Of a DNA stretch of 64,000 nucleotides, positions 26,933-40,377 are shown one piece after another. The stretch comes from Viola odorata (Eukaryota; Streptophyta; Magnoliopsida; Malpighiales; Violaceae). Made by a program: the position numbers and the translations under genes. The notes below the pieces were generated by a model. The model was not told where the DNA came from, did not search any database, and saw only the letters and a program-made list of their open reading frames with translations. The DNA lies in the NCBI GenBank assembly GCA_963691705.1, contig OY829538.1, forward strand, positions 53,905,151-53,969,150. The letters run 5' to 3'. Each line of letters begins with the position of its first letter. The first letter of the stretch is position 1.

Positions 26933-29008
26933 CTGAACCACAATGCAAATCAGAGTGTTAGACATGAATCCTTGAACTCCTTATAAATATGTTGATCTAT
27001 GGAGAAAACCATGTCATCAGTTACTAACAACAGCAATAAAATCAAACATGTTACATATTTTTTGCGGGGGTGACATAACTGAACTAATGGAGGTATCATG
27101 TGGCCTCTCCTGCTGTTGGTTTTAAGAGTTATGGGTAAAGAACTAAAACTGATTCATTGCTTTATCAGCACAAGGTAGGCAATTAGTTGCTTATAGAAGG
27201 AGTTAGAGTTCAAAAATTCATTTAGACCTAAATGAAATGGGAAAGCGAAAAGAAACATAATATGCTGCAAGAGTTCACATTAAATAGAGGTAAGTTTTGT
27301 CCAACAAATTACTATCAAATAGATGGTCTTCCAACAACAGTAAGCTGCGTACATCCACTGTTGTCTCAAATTTAATATCAGCCACAAATAATCCATCCAA
27401 TATCAGTCAAATTCATGGAATTGCTTTTGTGAATCATATTGAAAAAGTACACCATTGATGTCAGTATACCTTCATACATTATGTATAGCAATATTCTGGC
27501 ACATTGAACTAGAGCCAGACGAAAACAATTACTATGCAAAGTCTAAGATTACCACAAATTTAATAACCTAACCCAGAAAGTCTTTACATGTAGTATTGGC
27601 CAGAGAGCAAGTCGTGGAAATTAATGCATGAAGTAAGGTTTATACTGCAATTTATCAAACCTGGACATCAAGACCTCTTAGGACTAATTCTGTTCATGTA
27701 TGTGCTAGATTGGTCCTAACCCATGTCCAAAATCAAAATGCAAAACTAAAACTGTATCATGGAAACCAAAGAGCATGTAATGCAATTTTGTCATGAGCTA
27801 TTAAGTCCTTCAATGAAGTTTTCACCCAATGTAGCTTTTAAGCCCCGAATTTCATCTTTTAAATCACTACTCCGAAACAGAGAACAGGTTACTTGTCCTT
27901 ATATTTGCACAAACTAACTTGATTTTTCCATAGACAATATTCAACGCAAGCTCATGCTACTGGATTTCATACCAAGCAGAATGCAAAATCAGCAAACCTA
28001 GAAAACACGAAGCAGTAATCAACCAATTTCACACAAGAAAGCAAAATACAAGCAATCTAGCAAAATTAGATTTCAACAACACACCTTTGAGGTTTTGGAT
28101 TAAAAATTGGCTCCGATGAAGTACAAATGCTTTATGTTATTTTGCTATTGAGGGTGGCTTGCGTCGGCGCCGGAGAAGAGAAGATGAAGTCTTTCTTTTG
28201 TGGGTTACGTGAATGTGAGGAGATGAGAGGAGGAAATTAGTAAATTTGTAAGTTGTCCGCACAGTAACGACATTATTAAACTTGAACGTTGATTATGAAT
28301 ATTTATGAAACAACCATTTGTAACGTTTCTTTCGCAATTTTTTAAAATGTTAAAATATTTAGACCAAACAATGCTGCAGTCATAAGGCTTTGAGAGATTA
28401 GGACAATTCCAAAACCTAGCAATGCAGTTGCCACGATAGAAATTTTGTTATTCGTCAATGATTAATCGGTGTACTTTTAATATAGGTATTTTAGAATGAA
28501 TTTCATGGTTGATAAAAACTATATTTATAACAAAAAAGGTAAATAAAAAAGGTAATATTTATTTGAATAATGTTGTTGTCAAATGAGTTAGAAACTTTTG
28601 ATCATTTAATTAATAAAGAAGTTTGATTAATGTAACGGACTACTAGAGTGAGTTTTTTTATTTTATTTTATTATTACATGAGTAATAAGTATTTTGATCT
28701 TTTAATCTATTTACGAAAATTAAAAGACCCTCTTAATTTTATAAAACTTTATTTTGAGCTTTGTGATATTTTTTAAAGGAATTTAATATTTTTTCTATTA
28801 AATAATAATAAAATAAATATGTTGTGAGTAATTTGTTTTTAATCAAAATTATAGTTTTCAATATAATAAGGTGGCAATAATTGATTTATGGAATTTTCTT
28901 AATTTAAAAATTACCTACATTGTTTTAATCACTATATTTCATATTAATCATTTACTTTTATTATTTTAATACATTGCTTAAGCTAACTTGTTAGGAGTAT
29001 AAGTCAAG
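26933..29008. other. Probable introns/5' UTR of the small gene, then AT-rich DNA
   Basis: 26933-28085 has normal intron-like composition and could be introns of the minus-strand gene. 28085-28230 is GC-richer and looks like a transcribed 5' leader. 28260-29008 is AT-rich intergenic DNA with no gene. Confidence 0.35.
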
Positions 29009-29017
29009 TTTTTGAAA

Positions 29018-30198
29018 GGTTTAAACACAAAATTGGCACCTGTACTTGTATTGATTAAGACATTTGACACCTCTATTTGTAAAACGATTTAAAAGACACC
29101 TGCACTTGAAACATGACACATTTGACACCTCCCACTAACACCGTTGACCGTTCACCGTTAAATGCTGATGTGGCATGACACGTCATATGGCATGAGATGA
29201 CGTGTCATGCCACATCATAAAAAAATCTTTTTCTTTTTCTTTCTTTCTTTTTCCTTTTTCCTTTCTCTTCTTCTTTCTCTCTTCCTCTTCCTGCGCAGAC
29301 CTCACTCTTTCCTTTTTATTTCAAATTAATTTCATCCAATCTGCCAAATTAATCTCCTACCAAATCAAATTAATTCGACCATTTCCTGCCAAAAAAATCC
29401 GAATCCAACCACATCACTGCCGCCGACCACCGCCACTGATCTCCTCCTCCGCATCCACCATCCTCTCCACACCGAACCACCAAAATTATCACCGTTAACC
29501 ACCACTCTCACCCGATCTCCTCCACAGCCGAAACCACCACCAGCCGAAACTGCCAACCACCTCTTCAACCAAAACTAAACCCAGCCCCGAGCACACACCG
29601 CCTCTGCCCACACAACCACCATCACAGCCGCCGCACCTCCTCGTCAAACCCGAAACAAACACCCATCATCACCATCAAATTAAACCTCACACCACCACCG
29701 CCAACGCCAAAACAAATCAAACCCGAAATCAACCATTAAATTAAACATAAATTAAACCCAAATTAAACCAAAAACAGAGTCAAGTAGAGGTTGCGGAGAG
29801 GTTTTAGCATGTGTTTGATTTTTCAATTATAACCCTATTAATTTGTGTTTAATTATAGATTTGTATGCAGCAAAGAAAAAATAAAAAAGAAAAGAAAGAA
29901 AGAAAGAAAAGAGGAAGAGTGAGGTCTGCGCGCAGGAAGAGGAAGAGAGGAAGAAGAAGAGAAAGAAAAAAGGAAAAAGAAAGAAAGAAAGAAAGAAAAA
30001 GAAAAAGATTTTTTTTGATGATGTGGTATGACGTGGCATGCCACATCAACATTTAACGGTGAACGGCCAACAGTGTTAGTGGGAGGTGCCAAATGTATCA
30101 TATGTTTCAAGTACATGTGCCTTTTAAATCATTTTATAAATAAATGTGTCAAATGTCTCAATCAATACAAATGCAGGTGTTAATTTTGTGTTTAAACC
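29018..30198. mobile_element. Mutator-like (MULE) non-autonomous element
   Basis: Long inverted arms of about 200-280 bp (29018-about 29300 and about 29920-30198) begin ggtttaaacacaaaatt at both ends when read inward. A perfect 9 bp target duplication TTTTTGAAA flanks it (29009-29017 and 30199-30207). Subterminal parts contain gtggcatgacacgtcat-type palindromes. The unique interior (about 29380-29760) is C-rich on the plus strand with 'ccgccgaccaccgcc'-like runs, unlike local DNA, and could be a captured gene piece. No transposase is present. Confidence 0.85.
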
Positions 30199-30207
30199 TT
30201 TTTGAAA

Positions 30208-30700
30208 GATAACTTTCATTTTCATCCCACTTGCACTGAGATAAAAAAACTTAGAGTACATTCTACAAGTATATATGATTTTTAATATGCATATGAATAT
30301 AGGATAAATTCTACAAGAGGTGGTGGAGTGGGAGGAGGAGGTCGGGATTAGAGAGTGGAGAATTTTAAAGGATGGTTTGGGGTATTGAGATCTGGAACTG
30401 AGAATATTATTGCACAGCTTGATGATTTTTTTTGATGAGATTGTTGAAGGAAGGAAGAAGCTTATAGACTTTTGCAGTCATAGGTAGAAAAAAAACCCAA
30501 AAAAAGAAAAGAAATTAGAACAAAAGAAGAGAATTAGTAGGTAAACAAAAAAAAGAATGGTTAAAATAAAAAACTAAGATCAACAAATCGACACAATTAG
30601 TTTCAATGATAAATAAAGATTAAAAAAACCAAAAGAAAAATGATGAGTTTATTATTATATTAGTTTCATGAAAAAAATGAGCATTCTTTGCAAATTAAAT
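30208..30700. other. Intergenic with a decayed coding fragment
   Basis: 30345-30490 (+) reads as RVENFKGWFGVLRSGTENII, then AQLDDFF, and after one frame slip in a run of eight T, DEIVEGRKKLIDFCSHR and a stop. It looks like a relic of a plant gene I do not recognise. The rest is A-rich. Confidence 0.3.
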
Positions 30701-30714
30701 TACTATTTTTTTAA

Positions 30715-31020
30715 ATTTATAAACGAGCTAAAATAGTAAAAAATGAATCAAATGATAAAAAAACGAGTCAAAATGATAAAAAACGAGCCAAAATGATAAA
30801 AAACGAACCAAAACGATAAAAAGATAGCCAAAATGATAAAAAAATCAGTTTAAATGGTAAGAAATCGAGTCAAAACGATATAAAATGAGCCAAAATCGTA
30901 AAAAAATAAGCCAAAATAGTAAAAAATAAGTCAACATGGTAAAAAACGAGCTGAAATAGTAAAAAACGAGCAAAAATGATTAAAAAATTAGCCAAAATGG
31001 TAAAAAACGAGTCTAACTAT
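30715..31020 (+). repeat. Minisatellite, about 20 bp unit, roughly 15 copies
   Basis: Degenerate tandem copies of 'cgagccaaaatgataaaaaa' run without unique spacers; unit length varies from 19 to 22 bases. Not a CRISPR array, because there are no spacers. Confidence 0.8.
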
Positions 31021-32100
31021 TGAAAATGAACCTAAGTAATAAATTTTCACTTAATTATAAAAAAATAAAATAATTTGGTGAAATAATTTTATTAAATGAA
31101 ATAATAAATAAGTAAGTGTAATTAGATATCTATTACATACCCAATTGGGTATTAGACATATTGGGTATGAGTTATAATAGATATTTAATTTTGGGTATGA
31201 GTTGGGTATTTACCCATACCCGTACATACCCATTTTAACATGCTCATACCCGCCCAATTATCATCCCTAATTGTCCTGCCATTCATTCACGTGGCCAACC
31301 ATCTCGCTCTCTTAGTGTTTTATTTATTTATAAGCAAGACTGAGATTCAAACCGAGTCCAAATATCTATTGATATATTTACTATTAGTCAAACAATTAAT
31401 GAACTACATGTCCATTGACTAGCTATTTTAGCCTGTAATTATTATTATTATTAATAATAAATAATTTAGTAAACATTTATTATTATTATTATTATTTATT
31501 AGTATAAATTTGCTCTGCAATTATTACACATTTGACATGATCATCCCTCGTGTTTTCTTCATTACCCAAAGATATCCTGAAACTATAGGTCTGTTTAGTA
31601 ATGCGCTTAATTTAAGATAGGGGCAAGAGATATATTGAAAAACAAAACGTAACTTTAACTTACAGAAATATTAATAATTAGATTAAAATTATTTGCGCGA
31701 GTGTACCGGAAATCTCGTAAATTTACCGAAAATTACCAAGACTATCTAGTAATCCAATCACCATATTGAGTATAAATTATTCTAAATTCAAGTCGGAGTA
31801 GGATTTCAAATGACGGTAATTTTTTTTCTCACAAATTTTAACATAATTATATACTCAGAGCTTAAACCTAAAACTTTTAGTTAAATTAGAATAAGTATTT
31901 ACCAATTGATATACAAGTAAATTTTCTTTCATAAGCAATTCATACCGAGTAGTTGACCACAAGGTATGAATTATTAATAAAATAGTTCTTTTATTAATAT
32001 AAAAGTGACTCATCAAAATGACTAATGTCTTGGAGTATAATATAATTAAAATTAGATTAGGTAGCCTATGTTAAGCTTAATAAATCCCTCTTAAAAATTC
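31021..32100. other. Intergenic, repeat debris
   Basis: 31120-31265 is rich in gggtatg/catacccg phrases and ends in a hAT-like 'tcatccctaa', so it may be a truncated hAT MITE. 31318-31440 resembles 44627-44745 ('tataagcaaga.tgagatt' phrase, then an ATT microsatellite). No gene is seen. Confidence 0.4.
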
Positions 32101-32101
32101 A

Positions 32102-34080
32102 ATAATATAGTTTTTTACAATAATTATTTTTTAAATTTATATAGAGATATTTGTCCTTCTTTGTTTACAAAACTAATGACCAAAGTTGCCAAGCAATCAA
32201 TTACAGGAATTAAAAAACTCATTATGGGTCTTTCTGTTCCAGGCGTTCCTAGGGTCATGCGAATCTGAGCTTAAGCCCATCAAGATTGTGGCTCGGGCCT
32301 ATAACTTGGGCCCATTAAGCGGGTTTGAGGCTTTATGTTTAGGCCCCATTTAATTGTGGTATTAATTATATTACCACAGCTTTTCTTTTGTTTAACTTGC
32401 GCAGTAGAGGCACACTGAAACTTATTACCTATAACTATGACAACTACAACGACAACAATCAGCACCAATAATAATAATAATAATAATACCATCCTATTCA
32501 AAAGGAAATTAAAACAGGTTCGAATCTCACCTTCATTTATAAAAAGAAGAAGAAGGAAATTAAGGCAGATTATTCAAATAAATAAGTGAGGTTTCCAGAA
32601 TCAACTTATTCAAATAATAGTACTATTATTTTATATATAATAATAATAATTGTCTTGAATAGGCCATTATTATTTGTCCAGGTCTTCAATAAATAAATAA
32701 ATTAGGTAGTTTTTGAAGGTAAACTGTCTTTGATCATTTTCCTCCTATACATCTCTGAAAATGTAATCGGGTCGTCTAGGATCGGCTTCTCCCCATCCCT
32801 AATCTTGAGAGGATAAACTGTTGCCGCAGGTGCTGGATATTGGAACGTCGCTACCGACAATCTGTTGTACTTACAGTTTACGACAGCTCGGTGGTCCGCA
32901 CTCCTGAACCTCCCGTTGCTAAGGTGCTACGCATAAATAATTAATCATCACAATCTAGCCAGTTTGGTCCGATTTTAATAATTAGGGTACTTAGGATATA
33001 TATACTTACAAAGAGATGATCCCCAAGATTGACAACAAAGGCACCTTCAATAGGCTGAACAGTGATCCAAGTCTTGCCACCGTCTCTTGTGGCCTGAAGA
33101 CCACCCACTTGGTCATGGAGCAGAAGGGTGATGGTGCTGGGATCCGTATGGCGCTGGAGTCCTAAAGTAAGGTCTGGTTGTGGACATTTTGGATAGAAAT
33201 TGGCAATGATTTTTTGGTCCATGTCCAAACAGGCCTTAGTCAATGCCTCTTTCTCCAAACCCATAGCCTCAGATAAAACCTCAAGAAGCTTGCAAGAAAC
33301 TCCCATCACCTTCTCACTGTACTCCATTGTCACCTCCTTCCATCCCTCTGGCTTTTCCGGCCACCGCGAGTAGTCTCGGCTACCAATCGGGTACGAGATG
33401 AATGTGAAAAACTGACGCCAATCTTGAACTGCTACTCCCTGCATGCCTACCGTACCATTAAGTATTTCGGAAATAAGAATTAGATCGGAAAAGCACAAAG
33501 GATACCCAAATAATTATTTATTAATTTAATTTAATTTATTTATTAGTGTTATTACAATTGGAGGGTTAATTTAATGAGAAATTCTGCAGGTCGTGATTTG
33601 AGTTGTGATACGATTGAATAAATTTAATAACTAATTAATAATTTTACAATTATAAAATTTATCCTATTAAATAGATTTAATGACAAATGATAATTTCATT
33701 TAAAATAATGTTACGTGGACGTGGAAAACCTGACCTTCAAATGGGAAGAGACAAGGAAACCACCCTTCTTGCCGTCGGACATATGAAGGCGGAGCTTCTC
33801 CTCCGGCGGTAAGGCGAAGTAATCCTTGGCCAGACTAATCATGTCGGAGATGAGTTCGGGTTGGACGCCATGATCCACAACCTGAAAGATCCCCCAATTC
33901 TCGCACGCCTCCACAATCTTCCAGAAAATGTCTCTTCTTTTCTCGCCACCATATTCATCAATCCCGGCCAGTGAAATGACCGGAATGTCGTTGCTGAATT
34001 GGTTGTAGGCCACTTTTGGGCGCTCATCTTCGCCGCGAATAAAGCTGGATTGAACAGCCTTTCCTTCTTCCAGAGTTGTA
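32102..34080. repeat. Segmental duplication, copy A (with F3H-2)
   Basis: This block matches 45307-47062 in the same orientation, for example aaaactaatgaccaaagttg, then ttaattgtggtattaattat, and then F3H exons 2 and 1 with their intron. Copy B lost about 450 bases that include exon 3 and gained a MITE. Confidence 0.8.
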
Positions 34081-34097
34081 AGAGTGGATAGCGCCAT
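32702..34097 (-). CDS. F3H: Flavanone 3-hydroxylase-like, copy 2
   Basis: Exons 34097-33735, 33438-33010 and 32926-32702; phases agree and the frame is intact, giving 338 aa. It has the same exon 2 length (143 codons) as copy 1 and keeps all active-site residues: HTDP in exon 2, ADHRAVVN and NRLSVATF in exon 3. It differs from copy 1 in many surface positions (for example GDHLFHLSNG where copy 1 has GDHGHYLSNG) and lacks the Lys-rich C-terminal tail, ending KDSLPSKTT about 25 residues early. Introns are short (296 and 83 bp of coding gap at 33734-33439 and 33009-32927). It could be a working enzyme with changed activity or a young copy losing function. The closest kin in the window is pseudogene copy 3. 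Confidence 0.88.
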
Positions 34098-34420
34098 TGC
34101 TGATATTATTAATGTTTATTGTAGTTAGCTAAACTCTGCTGCTAGAGAGGTGCAAAGATGAGGTGAAGCGGAGTTATACTTATAATGTCGCGATGACAGC
34201 ATTAATCACAAAGTTTAAGGACAATGATCTGTTGAGACTCTAAAGTGGCAGCCATATTGAGATGTGGCGAGATCTGAACCCTTGGTTGTTTTCAAGTAAT
34301 ATGGACCGTTAGATTGGAATGCAAAATTTAACCGTCCGAACCAATTCATTCTGGATATCAAAATAACCGATGTATACACCCCAATGGGTTGCCAAGTAAG
34401 ACAAAAATAAATTATAAACA
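34098..34420 (-). promoter_or_regulatory. F3H-2 promoter region
   Basis: A TATA-like tataagtata lies at about 34183-34173 on the minus strand, some 80 bases before the ATG. The stretch 34250-34330 (gatctgaacccttggttgtt..) has an inverted, diverged copy at about 42405-42500, listed separately. Confidence 0.4.
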
Positions 34421-36299
34421 ATTAAAAAAAATGAAATCCAACAAATCAATGCTAATCCAAATAATTATTTCCGTAGTAGTAAAAATGATGTGTACAAAAA
34501 TAAATAAATATGTAACATCTTTAAGGACGCACTCGTACTAGCTGATTGCGTGTCGAGGGCATCAAATTTAGTTGTATAAAATGATATGAATTTAGGAGTA
34601 GGAATACAACTTAATACTGTCCACAAAGGAACTTGTAGATCGTGGTAAGAGGATCGTCCACAGAGTTCTTTCGGGAAATTGTAGTTTCGACTCGACTTCC
34701 TCGTCACTGGAGTTGAGGGGTTTTGTTTCTGCAATTAAGATAAACAAAGCATAAAAGAGAACAAGCAAAAATTAAATAAAAAGGGGCAATCTTAGGCAGA
34801 AGGAGATTTTAGCTAAGATTACAGATTGAGGTTGGTTGTGAACTGTTGTGAGGTAAACTCCTAGTAAGGGTGAATTCGTGAACGCATTCCTTGTTTAATC
34901 GATCATCGACCTTTAGATTTTCTCCTTCTCTCTCATAACTCTGCTATAGATTGGGAGGAACCCCTTTCCAATCCTACTTTCCTCCTATTCAAATCACTTG
35001 GAGGGTACCCCATTTTCTAGTGATCCTGGCCAGTGGACACCTTGCTGGTTAAAGGGTTTATCCAATTAAGCCACATGCGTTTTCTCAATGGCGTAGGGAA
35101 AGACAGAGTTTAGGCCAAGCTACTCCCAACTCGGAGCCCTAGATTGTCAGTCTGGTTAGGCCTATATCAATCCAAGTTCACTAACCTCCGCGAGGCTAGC
35201 TGCCTACTTGCGTCACTCTGGTTTCGCTCGTCCCCTTCGTGACTGGCTACAAATTCGTCGTCTTGCCTAAGATTGATCGAGTCTTAGCCTAGAAGGGAAT
35301 CGGTTTGTTAAAACAGAACCTGAATCAATTACAATCGAGAGGATAATAAGAACAGATCGGTCTCACGAATCACAAGCACGCTCACTCAACCCCTACTCAA
35401 CCCCTACCAAGAATTAGGTGTTTAGCTACTAGACATAATAATCAAGAAAATAAAGAAATATTTGATGAACATGAAAATAGAATTAAATGCGATATTCCAA
35501 AGGAATTATCGCAGCAAACTGTTTACAAGAACCAGAAGAAAAGAAGATGAAAGATGATCCCATAATTGACAGCCTTCCCTAACCTTTTATAAGGTTAGAG
35601 TCCCCACCAATCACGTTCCTTTCCAAATTCAAAACTTCAAAAGATAAAGATAACATTATTCAAATTCGAAATAAAATAAATACAACTAGAAATAGATTTG
35701 TTTGTTCAAATAGAGGATAATCCTTAAAGGATGCAATCTTGGATCACGTCTGATCTTCTCTAGCTATCTCCAACTGTCAAATCCACTCTTTTAGCTCAAA
35801 ATCCCGTGACTCCTATTTCATCACGTTTCTTGGCAATCTTGGCAATCTTAGCTAAGATTGGTTTGTCTTAGCTAAGATTGGTCGTTTGTCTGATTTTCGC
35901 TCCAGAGATAGATTTTCTCTTATTTCCTCCAGCACAAATCCAGCTGTCATCCACACTCCAGCAATAGCGTCCCAAGACTCCTAGCTCTGCACGTCTTTTG
36001 ATCGGCAGTCTTAGGCAAGACTACGCCCAAGATTGCTAGTTTGTGCTAAAAGCTGGCATTTCCACCATTTCCTTATGTACCCAAGATTTCTTACAAAGGA
36101 AGACAGATGTACCCAAGATTTCTTACAAAGGAAAACAGTCTTTTTCACCATAACCAAGGTGGTTTAAGATGGTGAAAACGCATGAAAATAAACGTCAATC
36201 ACTAGCATATATGGTTTAAGAAAAAAATAAAAATATTATCATCCACCATCCACAGTTAACCATCCACCATCGCCGCTATTACCATCCTCATCACTGCCA
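34421..36299. other. Non-coding retroelement-like DNA
   Basis: 34700-36150 has higher GC than the flank and no open frame of note. It looks like the non-coding part of a large non-autonomous LTR element or an LTR itself: inverted relative to plus, it reads as long leader sequence with 'tggcttaattggataaaccc'. Internal repeats include cttagctaagattggt twice near 35855 and a 31 bp step repeat (tgtacccaagatttcttaca) at 36076 and 36107. Ends were not found. Confidence 0.3.
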
Positions 36300-37101
36300 C
36301 TGATACAATCCTAGTTACCTAGGTTCGATTTAACCACACGATCATTGCTCAAATGATGGTTTTTTGTGCGGAAGACTTAGTTCAACAAGTGTGAGCCTAA
36401 ACCAAGCAATATTAGATTGCTTAACCTAGTTGATTTCAAGTGAGGTTTTCAATTGAGTTCTAGACCAAAATTCGACTATACGAATTAAACATAATGGAAA
36501 CAATTGATGGATGAAACTTTGGGTTTTATTTGCACTGATCTTAAGCTTTTGGGACTTAAAAAGAAACAAGGTTCACGCATGAACAAACAGAGATAAATCT
36601 CTCAAAAACATAGTCTTAAATTATCATAATTCGTCGTCCTTTTACAATGAGCCAAATTGGCCATTCAAATAAAAAAGCCTAAAACCTTCTAGGAATAGAA
36701 TTAGGAATTCTACTTGAACAATATCTCCTAACTGTTAAGCAAAATAAATAGTAATTAAAATAAACAAGTTCTTATGCAAATAGGAGTCCATCGCATGGCC
36801 GGGCCAAGATGCGGGTCGGATGCGCAATGCGTGTAGCGAGCGGGTGCGCGCCTAGTGCATGCGATAAGGTTGACATAAGGCATCTCAGGATCCACTCGTG
36901 CGAATGGGCTGAAACTCGGTCAGGCCCGAGGTGATACAATGCACCCTGCTGTGAACCTCAATGGTTCGAGTTGGTGCGGCTGACTTCCCCTGGTGAGGCT
37001 AATAGCACGGTCACTAGCCTTAGAGCCTTCTCCCTCAAGACAACGTCTTCAATTAGCGTCTCCCGCTCAAGTTCCTTGTAAATAAGGTACGAGAGCCTCC
37101 C

Positions 37102-38501
37102 TTAGATCTCCTTGCCTTTGGCTCGAGTCATTGGGCCTAATGGTGGTAATGGCACGGTGTGCACATGCGATGAGCCTAGATTTGCATCATTCCCTCCCCC
37201 TTCGAAAGGATTCGCCCTCGGATCATCATCCTTATCTACATCTAAGTCAGTCACATTAAAAATAGCACTAACCGAACCATACTCACTCAGCAAGACTAGG
37301 TTGTACTCACATGGCTAGGAAAACGCTCCCAGCGTAGATGTAGCCAAACCTAATCGCCTACATTGAAGGACACAAGCGTCCTTCCTTGATTTCTATTAAG
37401 CGCGAGCTTAACATTCACCATTTCAATGTTGTGCGTGGATTTGTTCATAGATCTTCTTCACCATCTCGGCCTTCTTGCTACCATCTATGCTAGATAACTC
37501 ACTCAAAGGCAAATGGGTCAAATCTAACGGAGTTATAGGATTAAAGCCATACACAATCTCAAAAGGCGAATAATGCATAGTAGAATGAATGGAATGATTA
37601 TAAGCAAACTCAATAAATGAAGATGTTCTTTCCAAGTAGACACATGCTTTCGAACCAAAGTACGCAATAAGGAACCAAGAGTCCTATTAACCACTTCCGT
37701 TTGTCCGTCAGTTTGTGGGTGACATGATGTAGAAAACAACAATTTCGTACCCAATTTCCTCCACAAAACCTTCCAAAAGTAGCTAAGGAACTTACCATCT
37801 CTATCACTAACTATGTTTAAAGGAACACCATGCAAACACACTACATCCTTAAAGAATAAATTAGCAATATTAGTCGCATCATCAATATTAGCACAAGCAA
37901 TAAAATGTGCCATCTTAGAAAATCGATCGACTACAATAAAAATTGAATCATTTCCCCTTTTAGACTTTGCCAAACCAACAACAAAGTCCATAGACAAATC
38001 GGTCCAAGTGTGGGAAGGAACCGACAAAGGCATGTATTCACTATGATTAGAAACCCTATATTTTTCCTTTCGGCACACAATGCAACGAGCTATAATAAGG
38101 ACAACATCTCGCTTCATATGGGGCCGATAAAAATGATCTTTCAATACATCCAAAGTTTTATTCACACCAAAGTGGCCCATCAAATCGTCACTTTGTGACT
38201 CATGCACAAATAATTCTCGAAAGGAACAATACAACACACACAAGCGCTTGCGTTTAAATAAATAACCCTCATGCTTGTAATATTTGGAGTCAGACTTAGA
38301 CAGACAAGTATGATAAATCTCTCCAAAGTTAGCATCATTAGCATAGAGATTGATAATATGCGAAAAACCAAGCAACTTCGCACTTAGGGAAGAAAGAAGC
38401 ACATACCTCCTAGATAGTGCGCCGACCACTAAATTTTCCTTACCTTGCTTGTATTTTGATGTGGTAGTGAAAAGACTCGATGAACTCCATCTATGTGGCA
38501 T
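37102..38501 (-). pseudogene. Ty3 integrase region, broken
   Basis: 38501-37533 is open and holds a chain with GHFGVNKTLDVLKDHFYRPH and CIVC, resembling the zinc-binding region, then the core with DLSMDFVVGL, IVSDRDGKF and [12 protein letters not shown] (the D, D, E segments). A frame slip near 37540-37640 moves the rest to another frame ([20 protein letters not shown]). The last piece (37293-37102) ends in the GPMTRAKGKE tail. Confidence 0.85.
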
Positions 38502-39420
38502 TTATTTTTTTCAACTTTTCTTGACCCTTGAGGTACTTCAAGCTAAGGTGATCCATGTGCGCAATGAACTCGCACGGTATCAAATAGTGTTGCCAAACCT
38601 TCAAGGCGGGAACCAAGGCGTAGAGCTCCTTATCGTACGTCGGGTACCTTAGTTGAGCATCGTTCAACTTCTCACTGAAATATGCATCAACACCGCTCCT
38701 ATGCCAAGCTGACTTGCATCGCACTCTACCTTGAAAGCCTTGTCAAAATCCGGTAAGGCCAAAACAGGCACAGAGCACAATTTCTCCTTAAGCGTGCAAA
38801 ACGCTTCTTCTTGCGACTGCTCCCACCTAAAAACAACATTCTTTTGAGTCAATTCATTTAAAGGGACAACAATAGTACTAAAATCTTTGACAAAGCGCCG
38901 ATAAAAACTCGCTAAGTCATGGAACGAGCGCACATCACTCGCGCTCTTAGGAGTCGGCCACTCCTTGAATGCCTTGATCTTCTCTTCGTCAATCTTCACA
39001 CCATCTACACTCACAATAAAGCCAAGAAAACAAACTTGTTCCAAATCAAAAGAACATTTGTTAAGCTCAGCGTATATTTGTTGCTCATGAAGTGTAGTAA
39101 AAACTAGTCTCAAGTGCGAAATATGCTCATTTAGAGTTTCGCTATATATCAAGATATCATCAAAGTATACAACAACAAACTTGCCAATAAAAGCACGCAA
39201 CACATGATTCATAAGTCTCATCAAGGTAATAGGTGTGTTAGTCAAACCAAATGGCATAACCATCAATTCGTATAGACCATACTTAGTTTTAAAAGCCGTT
39301 TTCCACTCATCTCCTTCTTTCATGCGAATTTGATGATAGCCACTCATTAAATCAATATTTGAAAATAATTTACTACCAATTCATTCATCAAGCATGTCAT
39401 CTAATCTAGGAATAGAGTGG
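38491..39420 (-). pseudogene. Ty3 reverse transcriptase and RNase H region, broken
   Basis: 39347-38664 contains [15 protein letters not shown] and the catalytic [11 protein letters not shown], then the palm/thumb region and the RNase H start ([13 protein letters not shown]). 38724-38491, in another frame, continues with [12 protein letters not shown]. Upstream of 39347 the frame is interrupted by a stop. Confidence 0.85.
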
Positions 39421-40377
39421 CGATACTTTACAGTGATTTTGTTGACGACTCGACAGTCAACGCACATGCGCCCAGTCTCATCCTTCTTCGGCACCAAGAT
39501 TATAGGCACCGCGCAAGGAGAAAGGCTTTCTCTAATATAGCCTCGGCTAAGTAGATCATCTACTTGTATCTACATCTCATTGGTCTCCTCGGGATTGCTC
39601 CTATAGCCTGGGCGATTAGGTATGACCGAACCGTGTACAAAATCAATTTGGTGCTCAATCCCTGAAATTGGTGGAAAGCCATGAGGCATCTCTTCTAGAA
39701 AAAAACATCTTTAAATTCCTGCAAAAGAGAAGAAATACCAAGAGGAGTAGAATAAGGAGGATTAGGATTAGAAGCGCTTAGGCATAAAGGCCTAAAATGA
39801 AGCAAAATCAATAGGTGGATCGCGCCTTTAGTGGATTTTTGCATACATAATGCTTGCCTCACTTCTCTCCATTTGGCATAAACATTCAATTTATTTTCTC
39901 TCTTTTTGTTCACCTTTCCTTTTCCTTTATAAATGCCAATTTTATTTTTCACATGCTCACTCTTTTCATGCGTGTTTTTACCTCTCTGTGTATGCTCACT
40001 CTTTTCATGCGGGCTGTTTTTCTCACTTTCTCTCTTCACATTCTCATTTTTTTTCATGTGAACTATTTTTCTCTCCAATTCTCTCTTTATTTTTGACACT
40101 CAACTCTCCTATCTTTTTACTCTCTATTTTTCTTGTGATTTCATATTCGGCATAAGCCTTCACAAGCCATTGTTGATCCTCAAAGACTTGAAGAGGAGTT
40201 AAAGGAGCAAGCGTGAACTTTCAGCCATCCTCACTAGCTTTTAACGATTGCTCCTTCCTTCGTGATTAGCCTCTCTATCATATTGCCAAGGTCGGCCAAG
40301 CAAGATATGACTCGACGACATAGGCACCACATCACAATGGATCTCATCCTTATAACTACCAATCGAAAAGGGAACCA

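Noticed and set aside
29827..30116. Three overlapping Phe/Ser-rich frames
   Set aside because: Caused by a GAAA/CTTT simple tract in the MULE arm; no coding character.
30715..31020. Possible CRISPR-like array
   Set aside because: Units are directly adjacent with no spacers and the DNA is plant nuclear; it is a minisatellite.
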